The notes below the pieces were generated by a model. The model ran no database searches. It saw only the letters and a list, made by a program, of their open reading frames with translations, and was not told where the DNA came from. A stretch of 60,835 nt of DNA. Source: an uncultured Bacilli bacterium (GTDB lineage Bacteria > Bacillota_I > Bacilli_A > RF39 > UBA660). The first letter of the stretch is position 1. Each line of letters begins with the position of its first letter. Location of the stretch: contig CALVON010000014.1 of the NCBI GenBank assembly GCA_944350315.1, positions 1 through 60,835 of the forward strand, in the 5' to 3' direction. Shown here one piece after another: positions 7,433 to 16,683 of this stretch. A program made the position numbers and the translations under genes.

Positions 7433-8899
7433 ATGGACGAAGAAAATAGAAGAATAAATTGGTCAAGTTTCTTTATTAAAGGAATAATTGTTATTATTTT
7501 TATATTATTTACAGTATGGTTATTGTCTTTGACCAATAAGGGGGTTAATAAATCTTTAGGTGTACTTACTGATAATGTTTTTTCAGAAAACATTGATAAG
7601 ATGAAAGAAGCTGGAAAAGATTATTTTACTAATGAAAGATTACCACAAAAAGTTGGGGAAATTGAAACAATTTCTTTAGCTAAGATGTATGATCTAAAAC
7701 TATTATTGGAACTTAAAGATAAAAATGGTAATTTTTGTTCAGCTACAAATTCTTATGTTTCAGTAGAGAAATTTGATAATGAATATCAAATGAAAGTATA
7801 TCTTGAGTGTGGGGAAGAGAGTGACTACATCATAGTCATTATGGGCTGCTATGATTATTGTGATACTGACATATGTGAGAAAAAAGATGATAGTTCTGAT
7901 AGCACAAAACAAATAGAGTATGAGTATAAAAAAGCAACTGGAGGAAAGTGGACTGATTACGGAAGCTGGTCTGAATGGTCAAAAGTATCAGTTACAAAGA
8001 CAGATTATCGTCAGGTAGAGACAAAGATAGTTAAAGAAGAATATTCATATGATAAGACAGTTATTGAAACAAAATATGAAGAGCTTAAGGCAACTTGTCC
8101 AGAAGGATATAAGAAGACGAGTGATGGAACAAAATGTTATAAAGAAGATACAACTACAGTATATACTGATAAAACTTGTGCTAGTACATATAATGGTTAT
8201 ACGTTAGTTAGTCAAAATGGTAATATATGTAATTATAAGAAAACATCTAATGTGACAACTAATCCAACATGTCCTTCAACATATAATGGATATACATTCT
8301 ATGCAAGGGATGGATTTACTTGTAAATATAGCAAGAGCGTATCATATTCTTATCAAGTACCAGTAACAGTTTCAAAGACTTGTTATACGACTCGTTCACA
8401 GTTAGTCACACCTTGTACGGGGTGTGCACCTCAATGGCAAACTATAAGAATTCCTTATGATTGCTCTACAACAAGTTATCAAACAAAGTATGATACTAAA
8501 ACAGAATATACAACAAGTACAGCTAGTTGCCCATATGGAACTAGTCAGTCAGGTAATAAATGCGTAAGTACGCAGTCACAAACTACAACTACTAATGCAG
8601 TTTGTCCTGTTGGGTATAACAATTCTAGTGATGGAAGATGTTATAAAAATTCTACTAATACAAAATATGAAGATATAAGTTATTCTTGTTCTGCTGGATA
8701 TGACAAGACAAGTGATGGTAGACAATGTTATAAAGAAGTACCAACTACGGTTCAAGTTACTGGTACTAAAGATGTGACATATTATAGGTATAGAATTAGA
8801 GAATATATTGGTGGAACTGTTGATTATAAATGGAGTACATCAAAAGAAGATAAAGAATTATTAAATGCTGGATATGTATTAACAGGAAGAACTAGATAA
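7433..8899 (+). CDS. Membrane-anchored cysteine-rich repeat surface protein
   Basis: A 488-aa protein with a short cytoplasmic N terminus, one membrane helix (~residues 14-35) and a large exported region. Residues ~165-185 carry a WTDYGSWSEWSKVSV segment resembling thrombospondin type 1 'WSxWS' motifs. After this come at least six cysteine modules of the form (T/S)CPxGYxxxSDGxxCY or TCxSTYNGY..C, between ~residue 220 and 430. A C-terminal YYRYRIREY...W..LLNAGYV segment follows. The repeats suggest a disulphide-stabilised adhesin-like or scaffold ectodomain, which is inference. ATG 7433 follows GGGGGAG. It precedes the 8920 gene by 20 nt and is probably co-transcribed with it. No enzymatic motif was seen. 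Confidence 0.75.
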   Translation: MDEENRRINWSSFFIKGIIVIIFILFTVWLLSLTNKGVNKSLGVLTDNVFSENIDKMKEAGKDYFTNERLPQKVGEIETISLAKMYDLKLLLELKDKNGNFCSATNSYVSVEKFDNEYQMKVYLECGEESDYIIVIMGCYDYCDTDICEKKDDSSDSTKQIEYEYKKATGGKWTDYGSWSEWSKVSVTKTDYRQVETKIVKEEYSYDKTVIETKYEELKATCPEGYKKTSDGTKCYKEDTTTVYTDKTCASTYNGYTLVSQNGNICNYKKTSNVTTNPTCPSTYNGYTFYARDGFTCKYSKSVSYSYQVPVTVSKTCYTTRSQLVTPCTGCAPQWQTIRIPYDCSTTSYQTKYDTKTEYTTSTASCPYGTSQSGNKCVSTQSQTTTTNAVCPVGYNNSSDGRCYKNSTNTKYEDISYSCSAGYDKTSDGRQCYKEVPTTVQVTGTKDVTYYRYRIREYIGGTVDYKWSTSKEDKELLNAGYVLTGRTR

Positions 8900-8919
8900 A
8901 GTTATAAGGGGGTATTAAA

Positions 8920-10008
8920 ATGAGTAGATTAGATGATTTAGATTCGATGATTTCAAATTTAGATGAAGAGGAAAAAGAAAATTTAGAAAAAGCAAAAAGA
9001 GCAGCAGAAGAAAAAATTAGAGCAGAACAAGCAGCTGAAGCTGCAAAAATTAATAAAGCCAAGATAGAAGAGGCAAAAGCAAAATATCAAGAGGCACAAA
9101 ATATAGTCGGTTCATTAGGAATAAAATATGAAGAAGATACAAATGTTCAGCCAAAGAAATCTCAAAATTTTTTAGGAAATGTATCCAATCTTAGATTTGC
9201 AAGTGGTTTTTTAGCAGGAGTTGTAGCCCTTTCATTATTAGGCGGTGCATATTTGTTAGGAAGAAAAAGTTATACTGGAACTATAAGAAATTCTAATTCT
9301 ATTAGTCAAACTGTTGATGATTATGAAGAATTGACTGATGAAAAATTTTATGAATTATGTGATTCTTTGAAAAAAGATTATCAAAATAGAGGAATTTATT
9401 TTTATGAAGAAGATGTTGAAAAATTTGTATTAATGTCTAACATTAATAGGATAGCAGTTGATAATAAAGAATTAATTTCCGATATGATTGCGACTTATAG
9501 TATAGAAGACATTACAAATGGGGCAAGCAGTTTAATGTCTACACTTGTAAATTATAACAATAAAGTTTTTGATGATACTAAAAGTAATGCTGGTTTTGTT
9601 TTAATAAGTAATGCTATTTTTGATCCAGAAGAAAAGAGGATGACTCAAAAAATAGAGTCTATGGTTAATGAAATAGGAAATTCAATGGGTGATAATAAAA
9701 AAATGAATCAGCTTATTTATGAATTACTTGTTGGATTAAAAGAAGCAACTACGGATTTTTCGCAATTAGAAGATGGCACAAAATACGCATTAGGAGTTAC
9801 TCTTAGACCAATTCGTGAAATATACGGTAAGGATGAATGTAGAGTAATAGTAACTTTGGATAATAAAAATACTGAACTTATTAAATCTTTTGTTTCGGAA
9901 TTTGGTGATGAAGAAGAATACTATAGCAACGGTTGGTGGACTGGAGCGTATCAACAAGTTTATGCTGTTTTAAATGAAAACCAAAATTGTAAAACTCTAA
10001 CCAAATAA
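8920..10008 (+). CDS. Hypothetical protein with coiled coil and one membrane helix
   Basis: 362 aa. Residues ~15-65 are an Ala/Glu/Lys-rich coiled coil (ENLEKAKRAAEEKIRAEQAAEAAK...). A membrane helix at ~92-112 (FASGFLAGVVALSLLGG) follows, then a ~240-aa extracellular domain of mixed secondary structure containing no family signature I recognise. It lies 20 nt behind the Cys-rich surface protein with GGGGG as ribosome-binding site. The two probably act together at the envelope, but the role is unknown. Confidence 0.75.
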   Translation: MSRLDDLDSMISNLDEEEKENLEKAKRAAEEKIRAEQAAEAAKINKAKIEEAKAKYQEAQNIVGSLGIKYEEDTNVQPKKSQNFLGNVSNLRFASGFLAGVVALSLLGGAYLLGRKSYTGTIRNSNSISQTVDDYEELTDEKFYELCDSLKKDYQNRGIYFYEEDVEKFVLMSNINRIAVDNKELISDMIATYSIEDITNGASSLMSTLVNYNNKVFDDTKSNAGFVLISNAIFDPEEKRMTQKIESMVNEIGNSMGDNKKMNQLIYELLVGLKEATTDFSQLEDGTKYALGVTLRPIREIYGKDECRVIVTLDNKNTELIKSFVSEFGDEEEYYSNGWWTGAYQQVYAVLNENQNCKTLTK

Positions 10009-10032
10009 TAAGATAATAAAAGAGGATTAGAT

Positions 10033-10058
10033 AAAGTCTATTTAAATAGGCTTTTTTC
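10033..10058 (+). terminator. Terminator after the 8920 gene
   Basis: AAAGTCTAT (10033-10041), TTAA loop, ATAGGCTTT (10046-10054), then a T-run. Confidence 0.75.
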
Positions 10059-10078
10059 TTTGTATATAAAATTATTTG

Positions 10079-10087
10079 TGTTATAAT
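10079..10087 (+). promoter_or_regulatory. Extended -10 promoter of the 10102-dnaD-nth operon
   Basis: TGTTATAAT ends only 14 bp before ATG 10102. The transcript would start near 10094, giving a nearly leaderless first gene with no visible Shine-Dalgarno. Confidence 0.5.
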
Positions 10088-10101
10088 TTATTTGTGATAT
10101 T

Positions 10102-10497
10102 ATGAAAAGATTAATAATAATATTTTTAGTACTTATGGGATTTTTATTTTTTTTGATGTTAATAATTATATGGAATAATAATAGATATGAAGATAAGATG
10201 ATTGAAAATGTTTCAATAAAATGTAATATAGAAGATATTAAATATATAAATAAATATAATGATTGTTATATAGTAATAGATGATAATAGTTTATATTTAA
10301 TTGATAGTAATTATAAAATAATTAGTGAAATGGATAAAAATTTATTATATGAAAATACAAAAAATTATGATATTATATATAGAAATGGGAAGTTACTTTA
10401 TAGTGATGATATTTATAAAGATGGAAATTTAATATATAGATATTATGATATATATAGTTATGAGATGATTGATGAAATATTAATTGGAGGTAATTAA
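10102..10497 (+). CDS. Hypothetical membrane-anchored protein, 131 aa
   Basis: Not recognised. An N-terminal hydrophobic helix (residues 3-25) is followed by a polar, Asn/Tyr/Asp-rich extracytoplasmic domain with recurring short beta-like strands (YKDGNLIYRYYDIYSYE). No ribosome-binding site is evident and the predicted leader is about 8 nt. The stop abuts the dnaD ATG directly, so it is the first gene of the dnaD-nth operon. Confidence 0.65.
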   Translation: MKRLIIIFLVLMGFLFFLMLIIIWNNNRYEDKMIENVSIKCNIEDIKYINKYNDCYIVIDDNSLYLIDSNYKIISEMDKNLLYENTKNYDIIYRNGKLLYSDDIYKDGNLIYRYYDIYSYEMIDEILIGGN

Positions 10498-11145
10498 ATG
10501 GATGATAAATTGATGTGTTTGATTAAAGATAGGCCTTTGGTTATTTCTAAAATATTATTAAAAAACTATAGAAAAATGAATATTAATGATACTGAATTAA
10601 TTGTTATTATGGTTTTAATGTCGTTTGGAGATAAGATAATTTATAATCCTGAAGAGTTTGCTATTTTAGTTAATTGGGATAAACATGAGATGATGAAGGT
10701 TATTAATGATTTAATTACTAAGAATATTATTTCTCTTGATGTAGAAAGAATTAATAAGAAGGCATATGAGTATATTTCATTAAATTTATTATATGAGAAA
10801 ATATTTAATATAGTTATTGATAATAAAAAAAATAATAATATACAGATAGATATCAGTATATTTGATACTTTTGAAAAAGAATTAGGAAGAACATTATCGC
10901 CAATGGAATATGAACAGATAAAAGAATGGATTACAAATGGTAATAGTGAAGAGATGATTAATTGTGCACTTAGAGAGGCAGTTTTAAATGGTGTTAGTAA
11001 TTTTAGGTATATAGATAGTATCTTAAATGATTGGAGAAAAAAAGGATATAAGAATAAAAATGATGTATCAAAAGATAGAGAGAATTATCGTAATAAAAAA
11101 GAAAAAGTTTCAATATATGATACGGATTGGTTAAATGATAAATAA
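10498..11145 (+). CDS. dnaD: DnaD-domain replication initiation protein
   Basis: A primosomal component that remodels DNA and helps load the replicative helicase at oriC or during restart. Residues ~1-100 form a winged-helix-like DDBH1 region. The DDBH2 region at ~120-185 ends in NFRYIDSILNDWRKKG, the YxxxIxxxW signature that binds DNA. A basic, Lys/Asn-rich tail follows. The immediate downstream neighbour is nth, the same order as in Bacillus subtilis, which supports the name. It overlaps nth by 11 nt. Confidence 0.9.
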   Translation: MDDKLMCLIKDRPLVISKILLKNYRKMNINDTELIVIMVLMSFGDKIIYNPEEFAILVNWDKHEMMKVINDLITKNIISLDVERINKKAYEYISLNLLYEKIFNIVIDNKKNNNIQIDISIFDTFEKELGRTLSPMEYEQIKEWITNGNSEEMINCALREAVLNGVSNFRYIDSILNDWRKKGYKNKNDVSKDRENYRNKKEKVSIYDTDWLNDK

Positions 11146-11746
11146 AATACTTACTTATTTAGATGAATTATATCCTGAACCTAAATGTGAACTTAATTAT
11201 AACAAAGATTATGAATTGTTGATTGCCGTTATGCTTAGCGCACAGACAACAGATAAAAGAGTCAATAAAGTAACTAAAGTGTTATTTGAAAGATATCCAA
11301 GCATTAAGAAACTTAGTGAAGCAAAAATAGAAGATATTGAGGAAATTATTAGAGAAATTGGAACATTTAAAAGAAAAAGTCAATATATCCATGATATTAC
11401 GACAAAATTAGTTAATGACAATTTAGATTATATTCCTAATGATAGAAAATATATTGAATCACTACCAGGCATTGGGCATAAAAGTGCAAACGTTTTTCTA
11501 TCTAATATTTACAATGTCCCTGCCATTGCAGTAGATACACATGTATCTAGAGTTAGTAAAAGATTGGGAATAGCAAATAATAACGATGATGTAATTGAAA
11601 TAGAAAAAAGATTGATGGAAAAAGTACCTAAAGAAAAATGGGGTAAAGTTCACCATCAATTAGTTTTATTTGGAAGATATCATTGTAAAGCAATTAATCC
11701 AATGTGTGATGAATGTAAATTAAAAAAAAGTTGTCAAAAAAAATAG
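11135..11746 (+). CDS. nth: Endonuclease III
   Basis: A DNA glycosylase/AP lyase that excises oxidised pyrimidines. The helix-hairpin-helix LPGIGHKSANV carries the Schiff-base lysine K116, and VDTHVSR carries the catalytic aspartate D134. The C-terminal 4Fe-4S loop is complete: C184, C191, C194, C200 (C-x6-C-x2-C-x5-C). At 203 aa it is slightly short but full for the family. It is translationally coupled to dnaD. Confidence 0.96.
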   Translation: MINKILTYLDELYPEPKCELNYNKDYELLIAVMLSAQTTDKRVNKVTKVLFERYPSIKKLSEAKIEDIEEIIREIGTFKRKSQYIHDITTKLVNDNLDYIPNDRKYIESLPGIGHKSANVFLSNIYNVPAIAVDTHVSRVSKRLGIANNNDDVIEIEKRLMEKVPKEKWGKVHHQLVLFGRYHCKAINPMCDECKLKKSCQKK

Positions 11747-11772
11747 ATTATTTTAAGTAATCTATTTTATAT
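11740..11772. terminator. Bidirectional terminator between nth and ferredoxin
   Basis: An 11-bp inverted repeat (11740-11750 and 11758-11768, 7-nt loop) with A-rich and T-rich sides, between convergent genes. The nth stop codon is in the 5' arm. Confidence 0.8.
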
Positions 11773-11780
11773 TGGTTATT

Positions 11781-11969
11781 TTATTCTTCAATAGCTCCGG
11801 TAGGACACTGTTCAATAGCTTCTTTTACAGTTTCTTCTAACTCTTCTGGGACTTCATCTACAATGCATTCGGCGTTCCCAGCATCATTAAAATCAAATAC
11901 TTTGCTTTCTGTTAGCATAACGCAATTTCCACAACCAATACATTTTTCTTCCGTAACTTTTACTTTCAT
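11781..11969 (-). CDS. fer: Ferredoxin, single [4Fe-4S]
   Basis: A 62-aa electron carrier. C10, C13 and C16 (CIGCGNC) plus C55 in CPTGAI form one cluster of the Bacillus Fer type; the second cluster of 2[4Fe-4S] ferredoxins is missing. It is very acidic. AAGAAGG precedes the start. Redox partners cannot be inferred from the neighbours, although a rubrerythrin gene lies 3.6 kb away. Confidence 0.93.
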   Translation of the reverse strand: MKVKVTEEKCIGCGNCVMLTESKVFDFNDAGNAECIVDEVPEELEETVKEAIEQCPTGAIEE

Positions 11970-12081
11970 TTTGGACCTTCTTTCTTTAGTTAATTATAAA
12001 TGGAAAAAGAAAAAAAATCAATAAAATTATTTAAAATAATAAGAATATATGATATGATATTATTATATAGAAGGTGTATGT

Positions 12082-12885
12082 ATGAATAGTAGAATGGATA
12101 AATATAATAATGATTTTAATGATAACATACCAAAAAGAAGCGAAAAAAATAAAAATTTGTATACGCAAGTGTATGCGGCATATGATGAATTTGAAAATTT
12201 GGTTGTTCCATCAAATTCAATGGAGATAGACCCTAAAAAATTAAATAAGTATATTAAAAATGGAAGTGAATTTCATAAATCACGAGAATATATTGATTCT
12301 GAGAATATAGATAATAATAAAATAGCAAGAAAAGAAAAAGTACAAGAACAACAGATAAAAGAAAATGAGATTTATGATATTAAAGAACTTTTAAATAAAG
12401 CAGTGGAATCTAATAAAAAAGTTGATTCAATGAAATTAAAATTTACTAATGATGATTATTTGAAAAAATTAAATTTAAATAGTGATAAGACTAATATTGA
12501 GCAAGTTAAAGAATTATATGAAGAAATAAAAGAAGAAACAATTGATGAGGAAGAGTCACTATTAAAAACAGCGAATTTATCTTTAGAAATTTTATCCGAT
12601 TTAAAAAGTGATAACGATGAAACATTTGTTAGTCCACCTATTAAAGATGAAGAAATTCCTATTGATGCAGCAGATAATGATTTTTATAGTAATACTTATA
12701 AATTTAGTAAGAAAGATTTTGAAGATAAAAAGTATGAAGAAAATACTAATTTTTCAGATGATGAAGATGAAGGGGACAGTAATAGTAATTTAAAACTTTT
12801 TGTTAAAATATTATTAATTATTTTTGGTATATCCTTAGTAATTATTATATTAATTTATTTGTTTAATTATTTAAATAAAATATAA
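12082..12885 (+). CDS. Hypothetical tail-anchored acidic protein
   Basis: 267 aa, not recognised. A long charged, probably largely disordered or coiled cytoplasmic region is followed by a single hydrophobic helix at the extreme C terminus (~residues 238-262, KLFVKILLIIFGISLVIIIL). It therefore looks tail-anchored with its bulk in the cytoplasm. ATG 12082 follows AGAAGGTG. Its stop codon lies inside a terminator stem, so it is transcribed separately from parC. Confidence 0.7.
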   Translation: MNSRMDKYNNDFNDNIPKRSEKNKNLYTQVYAAYDEFENLVVPSNSMEIDPKKLNKYIKNGSEFHKSREYIDSENIDNNKIARKEKVQEQQIKENEIYDIKELLNKAVESNKKVDSMKLKFTNDDYLKKLNLNSDKTNIEQVKELYEEIKEETIDEEESLLKTANLSLEILSDLKSDNDETFVSPPIKDEEIPIDAADNDFYSNTYKFSKKDFEDKKYEENTNFSDDEDEGDSNSNLKLFVKILLIIFGISLVIIILIYLFNYLNKI

Positions 12886-12917
12886 CATTCAAGACATTAT
12901 TGTTATATTTTTTTGTA
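12877..12917 (+). terminator. Terminator containing the stop codon of the 12082 gene
   Basis: AAAATATAACA (12877-12887) pairs with TGTTATATTTT (12901-12911), followed by more T. The TAA at 12883-12885 is in the 5' arm. Confidence 0.75.
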
Positions 12918-12946
12918 AATGGGAAGTGAAAATAATGTCTAATTTA

Positions 12947-12975
12947 TTGAAATGGTTTAGTTTTTGTGATATTAT
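12947..12975 (+). promoter_or_regulatory. Sigma-A promoter of parC
   Basis: TTGAAA (12947-12952), 17 bp, TATTAT (12970-12975). The predicted start near 12982 leaves only ~11 nt of leader containing AGGTG. Confidence 0.6.
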
Positions 12976-12992
12976 TACTCTAGGTGATTGGC

Positions 12993-15518
12993 GTGGAAAA
13001 TGACAATACAAGAATATATGAATATGCTCTTGAAGAAATAATGGGTGAAAGATTTGGAAAATATTCTAAATATATTATTCAAGATAGAGCTATTCCAGAT
13101 GTTAGAGATGGATTAAAGCCAGTTCAAAGAAGAATATTGTTTTCAATGTATAAAGAAAAAAATACTTATGATAAACCGTATAAAAAATCTGCTAGAGCTG
13201 TGGGTGATGTTATGGGTAAATATCATCCACATGGCGATAGTTCTATATATGATGCAATTGTGAGAATGAGTCAAAATTGGAAAATGAAAGAACCATTTAT
13301 TGATATGCAAGGGAATAATGGATCAATAGATGGCGATAGCCCAGCGGCTAGTCGTTATACAGAGGCAAGATTATCAAAAATTAGTAATGAAATGTTAAGA
13401 GATATTGATAAAGAAACTGTGGTCTTTGCTCCAAATTATGATGATACATTGATGGAACCGACAGTTCTACCAGCTAGATTTCCTAATTTATTAGTTAATG
13501 GTACTACAGGAATTTCGGCAGGATATGCTACTAATATACCACCACATAATTTAAGTGAAGTTATTGATGCAACAATATATAGAATAGATAATCCAAATTC
13601 GAGACTAGACACACTTCTTAATTATGTAAAAGGCCCTGATTTTCCTACTGGTGGTTTGGCAATTGGAAAAGATGGTATTAGGCAAGCATATGAAACTGGT
13701 AGAGGAAAGATAGTTGTTAGAAGTAAAATTAATATTGATAAGAATAAAATAATTATTAGTGAAATTCCTTATGAAGTTAATAAACAATTATTAGTTAAAA
13801 AAATAGATGAAATTAGAATAGATAAAAAAATAGATGGAATTATTGAAGTAAGGGATGAGTCAGATAAAAATGGACTTCAGATAGCTATTGATTTGAAGAA
13901 AGATGCTAATGCTAAAAATATTTTAAATTATTTATATAAAAATACGGAATTACAAATAAATTATAATTACAATATGATTGCGATAGTTAATAGAAGGCCT
14001 GTACAGCTTGGACTTATTCAGATTCTTGATGCATATATTGCACATCAAAAAGAAGTCGTTACTAAAAGAAGTAATTATGATTTAGCACATGCTAAAAAGA
14101 GATATCATATAGTAGAAGGACTTATCAAAGCAATTTCTATATTAGATGAAGTAATAAAAACAATAAGAGCAAGTAAAAATAAGGCAGATGCAATTATAAA
14201 TTTAGTTAATAAATATGATTTTACCGAAGAACAAGCAACAGAGATTGTTTTATTACAATTGTATAGATTGACTAATACTGATATTATTGTTTTGCAGGAA
14301 GAAAAAAATAATTTAGAAAAAATAATGAGTATGTTAGAGTCAATTTTAGCTGATGAAGAAAAGTTAAAGTTGGTTATTAAAGAAGAATTAAAGAAAATTA
14401 AGAAAGAATATGGAACTGAAAGAAAAACAGAAATAGTTGATGAAGTCGAAGAGATAAAAATAGATACTAATGATATGATTCCTAAGGAGGATACAATTGT
14501 AATAATTACTCATGATGGATATATTAAAAGAGTTAGTATAAGGAGTTATTCAACGAATACAGATGATACTTTGTTGAAAGATGGCGATTATATAATTGGT
14601 TTATATAATATTAATACATCTCAAACAGTCCTAGTATTTACAGATTTAGGTAATTATTTATTTTTACCTGTATATGAAATTCCAGATACTAAATGGAAAG
14701 ATATTGGAAAACATGTAAGTAATATTATATCAATGTCTGATGATGAAAAAATAGTTGGTGCAATGCCAGTTTATGACTTTGAAAAAGAACAGTTTATAAC
14801 CATATTTACTAAAAATGGTATGGTTAAGAGAACAAGATTAAAAGAATTTAAAGTTGGTCGTTATTCTAAAGAAATTAGCATGATTAAGTTGCAAGAAGAT
14901 GACAAAGTAGTTGATGTTTCTTACAGTAATAACAAAGATGTATTTGTAGCTACTAAAAATGGTTATGGTCTTTGGTATGATATATCAGAGGTTAGTGTCG
15001 TTGGAATTAGGGCTAGTGGAGTGAAATCAATTAAATTGAAAGATGATGAAATAGTAAGTAGTCAGCTATTTAATCCTGATGATGAATATATTACTGTTAT
15101 AACAGATAAAGGTACTGCAAAAAGAATGAAATTATCTTTAATTGAAAAGACTAGTAGGGCCAATAGAGGAGTACTTTTAATGAAACCAATTAAGAGTAAT
15201 CCTAGTAAAATTATTATTGGCTTTGTTGTTCCTAAGGATGAAGAATTTGTAATTAATTCTGTAGGTGAAACAAAAAAAATTAAGACTACAGAAATATCAA
15301 TTATGGATAAGCAGAGTAATGGATCTTTTATTGTAAAAGATAAAATTATTAGTGTATATAGATGCGTTAAAATGATAAATAATGTAGATAAAAATATAGA
15401 AGAAAAAAATATGATTAATGAAAAATTATCTAATATTTCTAAAGAGTATCAGAATTTAAAAAAAATAGATGATAAAATAATGACAATCGATGAAATATTA
15501 GATGATATAGAGAAATGA
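12993..15518 (+). CDS. parC: DNA topoisomerase IV subunit A
   Basis: Breakage-reunion subunit of the type IIA topoisomerase that decatenates daughter chromosomes. The N-terminal sequence ([21 protein letters not shown]) is ParC-like rather than GyrA-like. The catalytic tyrosine is Y122 in [11 protein letters not shown]. The C-terminal half contains the DNA-wrapping blades. In the quinolone-determining region, S83 is retained and the usual Glu four residues later is Asp (D87). Start GTG 12993 has AGGTG six bases upstream; GTG 12984 overlaps that site. The usual partner gene parE is not adjacent within the window. Confidence 0.93.
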   Translation: MENDNTRIYEYALEEIMGERFGKYSKYIIQDRAIPDVRDGLKPVQRRILFSMYKEKNTYDKPYKKSARAVGDVMGKYHPHGDSSIYDAIVRMSQNWKMKEPFIDMQGNNGSIDGDSPAASRYTEARLSKISNEMLRDIDKETVVFAPNYDDTLMEPTVLPARFPNLLVNGTTGISAGYATNIPPHNLSEVIDATIYRIDNPNSRLDTLLNYVKGPDFPTGGLAIGKDGIRQAYETGRGKIVVRSKINIDKNKIIISEIPYEVNKQLLVKKIDEIRIDKKIDGIIEVRDESDKNGLQIAIDLKKDANAKNILNYLYKNTELQINYNYNMIAIVNRRPVQLGLIQILDAYIAHQKEVVTKRSNYDLAHAKKRYHIVEGLIKAISILDEVIKTIRASKNKADAIINLVNKYDFTEEQATEIVLLQLYRLTNTDIIVLQEEKNNLEKIMSMLESILADEEKLKLVIKEELKKIKKEYGTERKTEIVDEVEEIKIDTNDMIPKEDTIVIITHDGYIKRVSIRSYSTNTDDTLLKDGDYIIGLYNINTSQTVLVFTDLGNYLFLPVYEIPDTKWKDIGKHVSNIISMSDDEKIVGAMPVYDFEKEQFITIFTKNGMVKRTRLKEFKVGRYSKEISMIKLQEDDKVVDVSYSNNKDVFVATKNGYGLWYDISEVSVVGIRASGVKSIKLKDDEIVSSQLFNPDDEYITVITDKGTAKRMKLSLIEKTSRANRGVLLMKPIKSNPSKIIIGFVVPKDEEFVINSVGETKKIKTTEISIMDKQSNGSFIVKDKIISVYRCVKMINNVDKNIEEKNMINEKLSNISKEYQNLKKIDDKIMTIDEILDDIEK

Positions 15519-15534
15519 AGGAGGAAAATTAAAT

Positions 15535-16074
15535 ATGGAATTAAAAGGAAGTAAAACAGAAAAGAATTTATTAGCAGCATTTGCTGGTGAAAGTCAAGCA
15601 AGAAATAAGTATACTTATTATGCTTCAAAAGCTAAAAAGGATGGTTATGAACAAATAGCAGCTATCTTTGAAGAAACTGCTAACAATGAAAAAGAACATG
15701 CAAAAATGTGGTTTAAAGAGTTACATGGAGGTGAGGTTCCTGGCACGCTTGATAATTTATTAGATGCTGCAGCTGGTGAAAACTATGAATGGACTGATAT
15801 GTACGATGGATTTGCTAAAGAAGCAAAAGAAGAAGGATTTGATAAAATTGCTAGATTATTTGAAGCAGTTGCAAAAATAGAAAAGGAACACGAAGAAAGA
15901 TATCGTAGATTAATTGAAAATATTAAAAATGATAAAGTATTTAATAAAGAAGAATCTGTTGTATGGATATGTCGTAATTGTGGACATATTCATGTAGGTA
16001 AAACAGCTCCAAAGGTATGTCCTACTTGTAATCATCCACAATCTTACTTTGAATTAAGATGTCAAAACTATTAA
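15535..16074 (+). CDS. rbr: Rubrerythrin
   Basis: A cytoplasmic peroxide reductase of anaerobes. The N-terminal four-helix diiron domain shows E19 ([10 protein letters not shown]), the E52-K-E-H55 motif and EKEHEERYR near residue 115-122. The C-terminal rubredoxin-like Fe(Cys)4 domain has C146/C149 and C162/C165. 179 aa is the standard length. GAAGGAGG precedes the start. It indicates an anaerobe managing oxidative stress. Its stop overlaps a terminator stem. Confidence 0.96.
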   Translation: MELKGSKTEKNLLAAFAGESQARNKYTYYASKAKKDGYEQIAAIFEETANNEKEHAKMWFKELHGGEVPGTLDNLLDAAAGENYEWTDMYDGFAKEAKEEGFDKIARLFEAVAKIEKEHEERYRRLIENIKNDKVFNKEESVVWICRNCGHIHVGKTAPKVCPTCNHPQSYFELRCQNY

Positions 16075-16095
16075 TTTATTTAATAGTTTTTTTTT
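16064..16095 (+). terminator. Terminator overlapping the rubrerythrin stop
   Basis: AAAACTATTAA (16064-16074) pairs with TTAATAGTTTT (16080-16090), followed by T residues. TAA is at 16072-16074. Confidence 0.85.
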
Positions 16096-16202
16096 AAATT
16101 AGTTATTTATATATATTTAAATTAATCATTATGATAGATGATAAATTAAAAATATAAAAAGCATAAAAAAATTAAAATGATGTAAATATTTAGTAATATT
16201 TT

Positions 16203-16231
16203 ATGACAAAAAGTTAATTTTGTGTTATCAT
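16203..16231 (+). promoter_or_regulatory. Promoter of nusB-xseA-xseB
   Basis: ATGACA (16203-16208), 17 bp, TATCAT (16226-16231) with an extended TG. It rules out nusB starts upstream of ~16237. Confidence 0.6.
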
Positions 16232-16251
16232 TATTAAAAGTGGTGATGAAA

Positions 16252-16653
16252 GTGACAAGACATGAACAAAGATATAGGGCAATGACAATATTGTATCAAG
16301 CTTTTCTATATAAAAATAATAATATTGATTTTAAAATAAATGATATAGTAAATGAACAATTGGAAGAAAAAAGTAAGTTTATATTGACATTAGTTAATGG
16401 GGTAATTGAAAATATTCAAAAATTAGATGAAATAGCCAATAAATATTTAGAAAATTGGGATATTTCTAGATTAGGATATACAGATCAAGCAATTTTGAGA
16501 ATGGGTATTTTTGAAATAATTAATACTGATACTCCAGATGTTACTTGTATAGATGAAGCTATTGAGCTTAGTAAGGAATATTCTGATGAAAAAGTTTCTA
16601 AAATGATAAATGGGGTATTAGATAAAGTTTATCATAATAAAATTAACAAATAG
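16252..16653 (+). CDS. nusB: Transcription antitermination factor NusB
   Basis: An RNA-binding antitermination factor that acts with NusE on rRNA boxA. All-helical. It shows the family pattern LTLVNGVIENIQKLDEIANKYL and the DQAILRMGIFEI...DEAIELSKEYSDEKVSKMINGVLD segment. GTG 16252 gives 133 aa and MTRHEQRYRAM, with GGTGAT before it. It heads an operon with xseA and xseB, as in Bacillus, where OLE RNA also sits nearby. Confidence 0.93.
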   Translation: MTRHEQRYRAMTILYQAFLYKNNNIDFKINDIVNEQLEEKSKFILTLVNGVIENIQKLDEIANKYLENWDISRLGYTDQAILRMGIFEIINTDTPDVTCIDEAIELSKEYSDEKVSKMINGVLDKVYHNKINK

Positions 16654-16683
16654 AAGAAATATTTTATTTAAAAAGGTGAATTT

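Noticed and set aside
8090-8760. CRISPR-like or tandem nucleotide repeats
   Set aside because: Repetition is at the protein level (Cys modules); the DNA repeats are irregular and coding.
12935-13003. 22-aa ORF with a GGGAAGTG upstream, possible leader peptide of parC
   Set aside because: The parC promoter (12947-12975) lies inside it, so the main transcript would not contain its start.
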